Position numbers and translations under genes: made by a program
Source: Methanolobus profundi
GTDB lineage: Archaea > Halobacteriota > Methanosarcinia > Methanosarcinales > Methanosarcinaceae
Direction: 5' to 3'
Assembly (NCBI RefSeq): GCF_900114835.1
Contig: NZ_FOUJ01000001.1
Location: 62,001-126,000 of the forward strand
Length of the DNA stretch: 64,000 bases
In this document: positions 53,206 to 60,896 of the stretch, piece by piece
Layout: every line of letters begins with the position of its first letter
Numbering within the stretch: position 1 is the stretch's first letter
The notes under the pieces: model-generated
The model's input: only the letters and a program-made list of their open reading frames with translations
What the model was told of the DNA's origin: nothing
Database searches by the model: none

Positions 53206-53547
53206 TTATTTCCCTGCTTTCCTCATACTTCTCATTCTTTCAAGTTCTTCTTCAAGCTCTTTGATCTTCCTGTCATCGATCCTGTCCGACAGGTCGGAGA
53301 GTTCCTTACTAAGTATTATGGTGGAGCTATGTAGTCTGTCAACAACATTCTTCTCCATGTTCAGTTTCTTTCTTTTAGTCTCACTTATAAGGTCATCTAC
53401 AAAGATCTTTCCTTCCTCTTTGTTCATTCCATGCTTGTGGACCTTCTCCTTCAGGAAATCCCTTACCCTTTCCTCTGACAGTGCGACAAGGCTTGCTCCC
53501 AGAAGTGCAGCTCCTCCCAGGAGACCTGCTTTCTTCATTTTATCCAT
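53206..53547 (-). CDS. Unrecognised coiled-coil protein with hydrophobic N-terminus
   Basis: A 113-residue protein. The N-terminal AGLLGGAALLGASLVAL could be a membrane-associated helix or signal-like anchor. The rest is charged and helical with heptad-like spacing (VVDRLHSSTIILSKELSDLS, IKELEEELERMRSMR). GGAGTG precedes the ATG. It is on the same strand as the NYN gene, 104 bases upstream of it. No family recognised; the composition resembles phasin- or magnetosome-like helix proteins only loosely. Confidence 0.55.
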   Translation of the reverse strand: MDKMKKAGLLGGAALLGASLVALSEERVRDFLKEKVHKHGMNKEEGKIFVDDLISETKRKKLNMEKNVVDRLHSSTIILSKELSDLSDRIDDRKIKELEEELERMRSMRKAGK

Positions 53548-53660
53548 ATAAACACTCCCGCATTAAGGATGTAATAACCCGAACATCCTCATTTCATTAC
53601 AGAATTATTGGAAGTTCCTTCTATATTAATACAATGCCATAAGAATAGTAGAAAAGTTCA

Positions 53661-54107
53661 TTATATAATTTCTATACTGAGAAGATGTGGTTTATCCCAG
53701 TCACTTAATTTGTGGATCCTGATGGTGATGATCTTTTCTTCATTTGTACCAAGTTCAGAATTCATTGTTGCTTCATAGTGTCTGAATGTGGACATGTCAT
53801 CATCAAATGATACATCTGCACCTATGGTACTGACAAAAATATCAGTGTCACCTGTGTTCTCAATAGTTATCAGTATCCTGTCAACAGCTATATTCCAATC
53901 CCTTACCTGTATCCCATCGGGAGCAATGATCATTTCACCTGAAGGACCTTTGATGACTTCCGGTTCCTGAGGTTCATTGATGCTGTTCTTATTAATACTC
54001 GTGGTCGAACTGGTCGTAACCTCTTCTTCGATACATCCTGAAAATGAGAGTGACAACGTCAGAAATAATACTATTTGAATTCCAACCAGCCAGTTTCTTA
54101 ATAACAT
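53661..54107 (-). CDS. Small lipoprotein with Ig-like beta domain
   Basis: A 148-residue exported protein. A signal helix (LVGIQIVLFLTLSLSFSGC) ends in a lipobox cysteine, C25. A Ser/Thr/Asn/Glu linker follows. The C-terminal roughly 95 residues look like a DUF4352/CARDB-type beta sandwich (WNIAVDRILITIENTGDTDI, EEKIITIRIHKL). It is probably lipid-anchored on the outer membrane face. The ATG at 54107 has GGTGATCG upstream. Function unknown. Confidence 0.6.
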   Translation of the reverse strand: MLLRNWLVGIQIVLFLTLSLSFSGCIEEEVTTSSTTSINKNSINEPQEPEVIKGPSGEMIIAPDGIQVRDWNIAVDRILITIENTGDTDIFVSTIGADVSFDDDMSTFRHYEATMNSELGTNEEKIITIRIHKLSDWDKPHLLSIEII

Positions 54108-54274
54108 GCGATCACCAGATACCATTTACCACTATGTGATTAATATATTAATCACATGGCTTAAATACCCTGTCTTTTATGTTCACAATTAAAGCAAAAG
54201 CTCTGGTATGCATGCTACGGATAATGCTTTGTAAGAATGACTAAAAAGAAAAATAGGATTCAGAAATGTCTTTT

Positions 54275-54502
54275 TTAAGGCATTTCAAGGTGCCCGCACC
54301 CGCAGCTTCTTCCAAGGAATGTGGATACCCTGTGTTTAAGGTGATGTACCTCGTGATCGTTCAGACCAGCTAGTATGTCCTCATGTTCAGTTTCGATGTG
54401 ATCAAGCATATTCTTTTCAACTTCATCGAGTTCATTTCCAATTGCTATGTAAGCACAGTTATCGATCCCGACATCGCTGCACTTTACCATTTTCATTTTC
54501 AT
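54275..54502 (-). CDS. DUF1059-family small metal-binding protein
   Basis: A 75-residue protein with the DUF1059 pattern: CSDVGIDNCAYIAIG (two cysteines), then LDHIETEHEDIL with histidines suited to zinc binding. An unusual extension adds RSCGCGHLEMP, giving two more cysteines and a histidine. The ATG has GGGG eight bases upstream. Function unknown; zinc binding is inferred from the family's motif. Confidence 0.72.
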   Translation of the reverse strand: MKMKMVKCSDVGIDNCAYIAIGNELDEVEKNMLDHIETEHEDILAGLNDHEVHHLKHRVSTFLGRSCGCGHLEMP

Positions 54503-54571
54503 TTAATTCTACCCCTTTTATAACGAATAGAAATCAATGATGGTGGTAGGATATAAAGTTAGGCTTTTGAT

Positions 54572-55663
54572 CTAGATGATCCCTCTTTTCTTAAAAAGTT
54601 CATTGACCTTTTCTTCTTTTGATCCTCTGACAAGGCTCTTTTGATGGCTTACATGTATGCCAGCTATCACAAGAGGTAACAGGAATGCTATAGGTGCATA
54701 GCTCACAAGGCCAGCTGTAAGTATCTCTATCCAGTCAGTTGACCCTATTGTTCCCGCGATGAAGGAATACAGTATCATCAGGCAGGTAAGCAATCCAAAG
54801 ATACCAATGTAGATCCCGGCAAAGCTCATTATATGCTTCGCTTCCTGAACAGGGTCCATTGGCTTTCCGTTATTGCAGGATCTTCCGTCACAACAGTTCA
54901 TCAGCATAAAATATTTCTTATTATTGTAGTCATATCTATGCATCCTAAAAGGTACATAGACCCTGATGCATTCGAATTTATCCGGCTTGATATCTCTTAT
55001 TACAATATTCTCTTGTTTGTGTCCCTGTAACTCAATTCCTTTTAGTATATTCTTACGGACCTTTTTATCAAAAATATTCTTTAGGTCATCAGGCTTAACT
55101 GAAAAAGGGATCTCCTTGAAACCTTGCATTCCGGGATTATAGTATTGGATCTGCTCTCTGGGTATTTTATAGTGTTCAATAAATGAAAGGAATGAAATAT
55201 TCTCATTGACGGCATCTGTGTACTGGTCCTGGTATGCTGCTATGTAGGTAGCCTCTTGCGAACTATGTACTTCTGTTGACATGGGATAATTTTCTCTCTC
55301 ATGCTCGATCCTTATCTCTGATACAAAGAAAGGGTTACCGTTAGGATCTATCCTTTTTACATCTTCTGTGTAGTGCTTTGTTTCAATGTAAACCGCTGTA
55401 TAGTCCAGTTTCACTGTATAGTTCAGCCTGAATATATAGTACGGAACACAGATCCCATAGGAATTCACTCTGGGAAGATAGCTGTCGACGATATCTTCTT
55501 CTGTCATACAACTGTTTACCATCAGGTTCTTTGTTCTTTCAAAAAAGTCCTTTTCTGTTACTTTTAAAGGAATGGTGAATATATTGTTATCAATACATCG
55601 TGAAGACCTTGTATGCACTATTCCAACCCCCTGATCTGTAGCTGTGCATGCCAGCAGATCCAA
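54572..55663 (-). CDS. Unrecognised protein with two C-terminal membrane helices
   Basis: A 363-residue protein. The first 280 residues are soluble and rich in Tyr, Lys and Asp (YYIFRLNYTVKLDYTAVYIE, IQYYNPGMQGFKEIPFSV). A cysteine pair occurs in MNCCDGRSCNNG. Two transmembrane helices lie at about 285-308 and 320-345, then a basic tail. With no N-terminal signal the soluble part is probably cytoplasmic. The start is uncertain: TTG at 55663, or GTG at 55621 after GGGGGTTGG. It diverges from the next gene over a short AT-rich promoter region. Confidence 0.55.
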   Translation of the reverse strand: MDLLACTATDQGVGIVHTRSSRCIDNNIFTIPLKVTEKDFFERTKNLMVNSCMTEEDIVDSYLPRVNSYGICVPYYIFRLNYTVKLDYTAVYIETKHYTEDVKRIDPNGNPFFVSEIRIEHERENYPMSTEVHSSQEATYIAAYQDQYTDAVNENISFLSFIEHYKIPREQIQYYNPGMQGFKEIPFSVKPDDLKNIFDKKVRKNILKGIELQGHKQENIVIRDIKPDKFECIRVYVPFRMHRYDYNNKKYFMLMNCCDGRSCNNGKPMDPVQEAKHIMSFAGIYIGIFGLLTCLMILYSFIAGTIGSTDWIEILTAGLVSYAPIAFLLPLVIAGIHVSHQKSLVRGSKEEKVNELFKKRGII

Positions 55664-55750
55664 TTATAATATATGCAAAATGTAATATTTAATTAATTCT
55701 CACAAACTGCTAAATTATTTAACGACCGGTCACTATAGTACTTCATAGAC

Positions 55751-56287
55751 ATGAAAGTCAATGATCTCAAAGCTATCCTTAAATTCAGTTCCCGGGAAGA
55801 GGCTATGTTCGGCAGGTTCGGTCTTCCAAGGGATGCCTTCTATCCTATGATCCTTTCTCTGAAACTGGGTGGTGCCTGGAGCTATGATGCAGGTGATCTG
55901 CAGAGCATCTCGGTGATGAAGGTCTTTACTAACTACGATGAGGAAACAAAAACAGGCAATACAATAGAAGAGGTCTATCTATTTTTGAACCCCGAATACG
56001 TTTCGAAAGAAGGTATAGTGAACAGACTGGAACGGTGTGGGAACAAGGAGGAACGTTCCCTTGTCACAAGACCGTATTCTGTGATCTTGAAAGCGGAAAG
56101 GATAATAGTTGCAGCCATCAGTACGGAAAAGAGGAAGATATTCGTCAGGGAACTTGAAGAAAAGACAATGTCCTTCAAAGGACCTTCTGCATTTTATGCT
56201 GCTCATGAGATGGAACATCTGGAACATATAGAGATAGATGGTCTTCCTATGTGGGCATTCGAGTACGAGGAAATGAAGGGTCAGTGA
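55751..56287 (+). CDS. Unrecognised protein
   Basis: A 178-residue soluble alpha/beta protein. Segments include VNDLKAILKFSSREEAMFGR, SLKLGGAWSYDAGDLQSISV, VTRPYSVILKAERIIVAAIS and a His/Glu-rich end AHEMEHLEHIEIDGLPMWAF. The latter could bind a metal. No ribosome binding site precedes the ATG; a TATA-like sequence near 55710-55720 would give a short or absent leader. No family recognised. Confidence 0.55.
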   Translation: MKVNDLKAILKFSSREEAMFGRFGLPRDAFYPMILSLKLGGAWSYDAGDLQSISVMKVFTNYDEETKTGNTIEEVYLFLNPEYVSKEGIVNRLERCGNKEERSLVTRPYSVILKAERIIVAAISTEKRKIFVRELEEKTMSFKGPSAFYAAHEMEHLEHIEIDGLPMWAFEYEEMKGQ

Positions 56288-56458
56288 TGTTCCTTCTGTG
56301 AACAGAACAACTCTGTACAAACATTTTTATATCTGCCTGCCCTGCATAAAAATAGCAAAAACAATTATCCTATCAGGCCATATGGACTGGAAGGTACAAA
56401 TGATCAACACTACCGTTCTGGGCAACAGGGGTACGGTAATTTAAAAAAAGGTGTTAAT

Positions 56459-57535
56459 ATGGGAATGCTAGATGACGTTAAAGCAAAGAAGAAACAGAAA
56501 GCTGCAGAGAATTGGATGAAAATGGCCGACTCGGCCAAGACGATCGAGAAACAGATCGAGTACTATACTAAATCACTGGATGTTGACCCTTATAATGCAG
56601 AGGCATGGTTCAAGAAGGGCAAAGGTCTTGAAAAGATCGGTCGTTTTGAAGAGGCTAAGAAGTGTTTTGATCTTGCAATAGAGATCGATCCTGATTATCA
56701 GGGTCTGATCGGCAGAAAATATGAATCAAATGCAGCTCATGCAGTATCATCTGAACCTGTTGTTGAAGAGACCGCATTCATATCCGAACCTTCTATTGAT
56801 GAAGATACAGAATTCGTTCAGGAACCTGTAACTCCTGTTCTGGCAGAAGAAAAAGAACCTGAGGAACAGTGGGTAACAGAGACCCCTGAATATTTTAGAG
56901 AAGAGACAGGTGCACAAGAGCCTGATGACAATTCTTTCAGAGCTCCAATGGGTGACGAGTCAGCATTCAGCGATGTATTCACTGGTGATGATGAGGACAA
57001 CGGTTCCCCAACATTCATGGAAGAAGCCGAGGAAGAGAATGTCTTTGGTGCATCCAGCTATGGCGAACAGAAAGCTGCTCAGGAGGCAGAAGCATCCGTG
57101 TTTGCAGGACATTTCACTCCTGAACCTGAAGATGAGGTCCAGGAAATGGTAAATGAACCGGAGGACACATTCTCAGCACCCTCTTCCCCGGTTCAGGAAG
57201 AAGCACCATCTGCTTTTAGTTATGATGAAAATGTCGTTCAGAGCAGTGAACCTGAGGTGCCTGCTTCTGATGTAACAGGCAGTTCATCAATAGGTGTGTC
57301 ACAAACAACAATAAGGGATGAGCCAGTTTCGAGTTCTGTTCCATCGTCATCTAATGATGGATCCGTAATATCAGGTAGTGTTGCTTCAGCAGGTGTTATG
57401 GCTGGTGCAGGAAAAGTTGCAGTGTCAGGAGATGGACCAGTGGACATAAGAATACCATTGAACGAAGCAATAAAGTTCTGGGCAATTGGCGTTGCCTCTA
57501 TGCTTATCGTTCTGATAATATCAAGGATCCTGTGA
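56459..57535 (+). CDS. TPR protein with acidic linker and C-terminal membrane anchor
   Basis: A 358-residue protein. Residues 30-80 hold one to two TPR motifs (KQIEYYTKSLDVDPYNAEAW, FEEAKKCFDLAIEIDPDY). The following 250 residues are low-complexity, rich in Glu, Ser, Pro and Val with recurrent SEPVVEE-like phrases, and are likely disordered. One C-terminal transmembrane helix (about 338-356, IGVASMLIVLIISRIL) makes it a tail-anchored protein with TPRs in the cytoplasm. AAGGTG precedes the ATG. Partners are unknown. Confidence 0.7.
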   Translation: MGMLDDVKAKKKQKAAENWMKMADSAKTIEKQIEYYTKSLDVDPYNAEAWFKKGKGLEKIGRFEEAKKCFDLAIEIDPDYQGLIGRKYESNAAHAVSSEPVVEETAFISEPSIDEDTEFVQEPVTPVLAEEKEPEEQWVTETPEYFREETGAQEPDDNSFRAPMGDESAFSDVFTGDDEDNGSPTFMEEAEEENVFGASSYGEQKAAQEAEASVFAGHFTPEPEDEVQEMVNEPEDTFSAPSSPVQEEAPSAFSYDENVVQSSEPEVPASDVTGSSSIGVSQTTIRDEPVSSSVPSSSNDGSVISGSVASAGVMAGAGKVAVSGDGPVDIRIPLNEAIKFWAIGVASMLIVLIISRIL

Positions 57536-57728
57536 TATCCTCCCCAGTTCCGAATTAAGGAGCAGAGGAGAGCTATCAAAATATAGTGGACTGGTATCTG
57601 AAGGCTCAGATATCATTCATATTCTTTTTTTGATCTATTAATGTCTGTGTTCTCTCGTGATCCAATAGCATCTATCAACTCATCTAACACCTATCCTTAT
57701 CTAGAATGAGGACAAAACAGTTGCACTA

Positions 57729-58460
57729 ATGTTCGGACGATTCAGGCATAAGGATGAAGTTTTCTATGGCACGGTAAATGGCAATACTGTAACTTCACAG
57801 GAATATGCATTTACTGAGTATGAACTTTCAGATCTGGAGGTACTAGCTCCTTCCCATCCTACCAAGATAGTCTGTGTAGGTCTCAATTATCATGATCATG
57901 CAGCTGAACTTGGTCTGTCCGTGCCGGATGAACCTATACTTTTCATCAAACCACCATCTGCTGTGATCGGACATCATGGTAAGGTGATATATCCTAAGAT
58001 AAGTAAAAGGGTCGATCATGAAGCTGAACTGGCCATCGTGATCGGGAAGAAATGTAAGAACATAACCTATGACCGGGCCTATGATGTGATAGCTGGTTTT
58101 ACATGTTTCAATGATGTGACCGCCCGTGATCTGCAGACCAGGGATGGGCAGTGGACAAGGGCAAAGAGTTTTGATACTTTTGCACCAGTAGGTCCATTTG
58201 TAGTTCCTGTGGCTGATTTCGACCCGGAGAATGCTTCTATCGTATGCCGTGTCAATGGTGACGTGGTACAGGATTCTAACATATCCAATATGATATTCGA
58301 TGTTCCCTATCTTATCGAGTTCATTTCCAGTATAATGACACTGGAAGTGGGAGATATCATAGCTACCGGTACTCCGCCAGGTGTAGGTGAGCTACACACC
58401 GGTGATATTGTAGAGGTAGAGATAGAAGGAATAGGGACTTTGATCAACGAGGTTGCATAA
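57729..58460 (+). CDS. Fumarylacetoacetate hydrolase-family enzyme
   Basis: A 243-residue FAH-fold protein. The central motifs are CVGLNYHDHAAELGLSVPDE, RVDHEAELAIVIGKKCKN (metal-binding Glu pair), FTCFNDVTARDLQ and DIIATGTPPGVG. Family members act on acylpyruvates, oxaloacetate or similar keto-acids as hydrolase, decarboxylase or tautomerase; the substrate here is unknown. No obvious ribosome binding site is seen, so the mRNA may be leaderless. The winged-helix gene starts in its stop region (one-base overlap), making a coupled pair. Confidence 0.85.
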   Translation: MFGRFRHKDEVFYGTVNGNTVTSQEYAFTEYELSDLEVLAPSHPTKIVCVGLNYHDHAAELGLSVPDEPILFIKPPSAVIGHHGKVIYPKISKRVDHEAELAIVIGKKCKNITYDRAYDVIAGFTCFNDVTARDLQTRDGQWTRAKSFDTFAPVGPFVVPVADFDPENASIVCRVNGDVVQDSNISNMIFDVPYLIEFISSIMTLEVGDIIATGTPPGVGELHTGDIVEVEIEGIGTLINEVA

Positions 58461-58759
58461 TGCTATTCGATCAGGTTAACAGGGAACTGGAACTGGCTCA
58501 ACGCCATCTGGAAGTTTTACAAGTGGTCATTGAACGCGGACCAATAGGTATACTCAAACTGGCAGAAGAGACCAGTATGCCTACACACAAGGTACGGTAT
58601 TCACTACGTGTACTTGAGCAGGAACAGTTGATAAAACCATCATCTCATGGTGCAGTTGCCGGTGATGCAGTAGAGCAGTTCCTTTCTGATTTCGAGAAGG
58701 ATATCGATGAACTAATCAGCAGAGCAGAGTCTGTAAAGAAGACTGGTCAATCCTTCTGA
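58460..58759 (+). CDS. Winged helix-turn-helix regulator
   Basis: A 99-residue DNA-binding protein. The winged-helix domain covers about residues 14-66 (LEVLQVVIERGPIGILKLAE, THKVRYSLRVLEQEQLIKPS). A C-terminal helical tail could dimerise. The start overlaps the FAH-family gene stop, so the two are translationally coupled. It may regulate that operon, but no operator was recognised. Confidence 0.75.
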   Translation: MLFDQVNRELELAQRHLEVLQVVIERGPIGILKLAEETSMPTHKVRYSLRVLEQEQLIKPSSHGAVAGDAVEQFLSDFEKDIDELISRAESVKKTGQSF

Positions 58760-58915
58760 GAATGTGTATCGACCATATCTTTTAAGTTCAGTTCTTATAA
58801 TTCATCCTATTATGTCTATCATTAAAGGGCTCGTTGAACTCCTCGAACCCTTTGTATATGTTTATTATCTGAGCGTATCCAATTCGCTCAAATTTGATTT
58901 TCCCGGAGATCTATA

Positions 58916-60625
58916 ATGACTTTAACTGACGATGACAAGAAGACCATAGAGAAGTATGCACTCCAGAATGCTGTGAAATACGGTCAGGCACCGCAGATCG
59001 GTGCTGTAATGGGCCGTGTAATGGGAGAGTGCCCACACCTTCGTCCAAAAGCAAAGGATGTTAGCCCTGTTATACAGGAGGTCCTTGCAGAGGTTGCAAA
59101 GGAAACACCTGAGCAGTGGCAATCACGCCTTGAAGCTCTTGCTCCTGAACTAATTGAGGAGCTAAATACCAAGAAGGAACCTGATAAGGGTCTTAAAGCA
59201 CTGGATGTTGAAGAGGGTCAGAAGGTCGTAATGCGTTTTGCACCAAACCCCAATGGTCCGCCAACCCTTGGCAGTACCCGTGGTATAGTTGTAAATTCAG
59301 AGTACGTGAAGAAATACGGTGGCAAGTTCATTATTCGTTTCGATGACACCGATCCTCAGACAAAGCGTCCGATGATGGAGGCTTATGACTGGTATGTGGA
59401 TGACTGTAAATGGCTCGGTGCAGATCCTGATGAGATAGTTATCGCTTCTGACAGGATCCCAATGTACTACGATTATGCCCGCAAGCTCATTGAGATGGGT
59501 AAAGCATACGTATGTTTCTGTGACGGTGCAGATTTCAAGAAGTTCAAGGATGCCAAGGAAGCATGTCCTCACAGGGATGCAAGTCCTGAAGATAACATGG
59601 GACACTGGGACAAGATGGTTTCAGGCGAGTATGAGGAAAGGTCTGCTGTCCTGCGTATCAAGACAGATATCACTCACAAGGACCCTGCTCTTCGTGACTT
59701 CGGTGCATTCAGGATCGTTAAGGTTCCGCATCCACGTCCGGAAGTAGATGACAAATATTGTGTCTGGCCTTTACTCGATTTCGAGGGTGCCATTGAGGAC
59801 CATGAACTTGGAATGACCCATATCATAAGGGGTAAGGACCTGATGGACAGCGAGAAACGTCAGGGTTACATCTACAACTATCTGGGATGGGAATATCCAA
59901 AGACCACTCACTGGGGTCGTGTGAAGATGCACGAGTTCGGTAAGTTCAGTACAAGCGGACTGCGTAAGGCCATCGAGGATGGCGAGTACTCAGGATGGGA
60001 CGACCCACGTCTTCCAACTCTCCGTGCACTGCGCAGAAGAGGTATCCTTCCTGAAGCTATCCGTAAGTTCTTCATAGAAATGGGTGTTGGCGAGACCGAT
60101 ATAAGTCTCAGTATGGATACTCTCTATGCAGAGAACCGCAAGCTTGTGGATTCTACTGCGAACAGGTATTTCTTCGTATGGGACCCGGTAGAACTTGAGA
60201 TAACAGGAACCGATCCTTGCAAGACAACTCCTGCATTGCATCCTACTGAGGACAGGGGATGCCGTGAGATCGAAGTGAACAATAAGGTCAACATCTGCAA
60301 GGAAGATGCTGAGAAGCTTGAGGCTGGTTCAAAGATAAGGCTCAAGGACCTGTATAATGTTGAGATCACTTCCACCGAACCTCTGCAGGCAAAGTACCTT
60401 GGTGATTCTATCGAGTCCGTGAAGAAGGAAAAGATGAGGATCATTCACTGGGCTCCAATGGACGGGGTTCCTGTAAAGGTACTCTCACCTGATGGCGAGT
60501 TCACTGGTATCGGCGAAAGACAGATCGCTACAGAGCTGGACAAGGTAGTTCAGTTCGAGAGATTCGGTTTCTGCAGGATAGATGCAGTTGCCGGAGAAGT
60601 AGTGGCATATTATACGCATAAGTAA
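58916..60625 (+). CDS. gltX: Glutamyl-tRNA synthetase
   Basis: A 569-residue archaeal-type GluRS/GlnRS-related enzyme; in archaea it charges both tRNA-Glu and tRNA-Gln with glutamate. The catalytic signature is RFAPNPNGPPTLGSTRG, a diverged HIGH motif common in Methanosarcinales GluRS, not a sign of decay. GKFSTSGLRK is in the KMSKS position, and FIIRFDDTDPQTKRPM is conserved. The C-terminal half is the beta-barrel anticodon domain. GGAGATC precedes the ATG by nine bases. Confidence 0.96.
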   Translation: MTLTDDDKKTIEKYALQNAVKYGQAPQIGAVMGRVMGECPHLRPKAKDVSPVIQEVLAEVAKETPEQWQSRLEALAPELIEELNTKKEPDKGLKALDVEEGQKVVMRFAPNPNGPPTLGSTRGIVVNSEYVKKYGGKFIIRFDDTDPQTKRPMMEAYDWYVDDCKWLGADPDEIVIASDRIPMYYDYARKLIEMGKAYVCFCDGADFKKFKDAKEACPHRDASPEDNMGHWDKMVSGEYEERSAVLRIKTDITHKDPALRDFGAFRIVKVPHPRPEVDDKYCVWPLLDFEGAIEDHELGMTHIIRGKDLMDSEKRQGYIYNYLGWEYPKTTHWGRVKMHEFGKFSTSGLRKAIEDGEYSGWDDPRLPTLRALRRRGILPEAIRKFFIEMGVGETDISLSMDTLYAENRKLVDSTANRYFFVWDPVELEITGTDPCKTTPALHPTEDRGCREIEVNNKVNICKEDAEKLEAGSKIRLKDLYNVEITSTEPLQAKYLGDSIESVKKEKMRIIHWAPMDGVPVKVLSPDGEFTGIGERQIATELDKVVQFERFGFCRIDAVAGEVVAYYTHK

Positions 60626-60650
60626 AGGGGATCTTTCATTCCCTTTATTC
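60624..60650 (+). terminator. Terminator of gltX
   Basis: AAAGGG (60624-60629) and CCCTTT (60641-60646) form a 6-bp stem overlapping the stop codon, followed by TATTCTATTCTTTCT. Confidence 0.55.
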
Positions 60651-60781
60651 TATTCTTTCTGACTCTCATTCCATTGCTCATTTAAATTATTATTTTCTAT
60701 TTGGTTCTTATCTCTACAGATGGATCTATTTATAACTGTTCTCTTTTGTTATCATAATGATGAAGTTCTCATATTCGATAG

Positions 60782-60831
60782 TTAACGGCGTTAATATAAG
60801 GAATATTTATATAACTGTGCACCAATGCACA
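60782..60831 (+). promoter_or_regulatory. Promoter with flanking dyads of the beta-helix protein gene
   Basis: The TATA box TTTATATA is at 60806-60813. Directly upstream is a 13-base palindrome, TTAACGGCGTTAA (60782-60794). Just downstream, around the expected start, is TGTGCA-CCAA-TGCACA (60816-60831). The layout suggests repressor or activator sites on both sides of the box. The leader to the GTG at 60897 is about 60 bases. Confidence 0.55.
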
Positions 60832-60896
60832 CAGCGGCTGAATGTTATATTTTAAAAACAGTATTTGATGATCTGTTTTTGGCTGGAGGTAATCTG

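Noticed and set aside
59220-59290. Unusual HIGH motif (PPTLGS) in GltX suggesting a damaged enzyme
   Set aside because: This form is known from Methanosarcinales GluRS, and all other motifs and length are intact.
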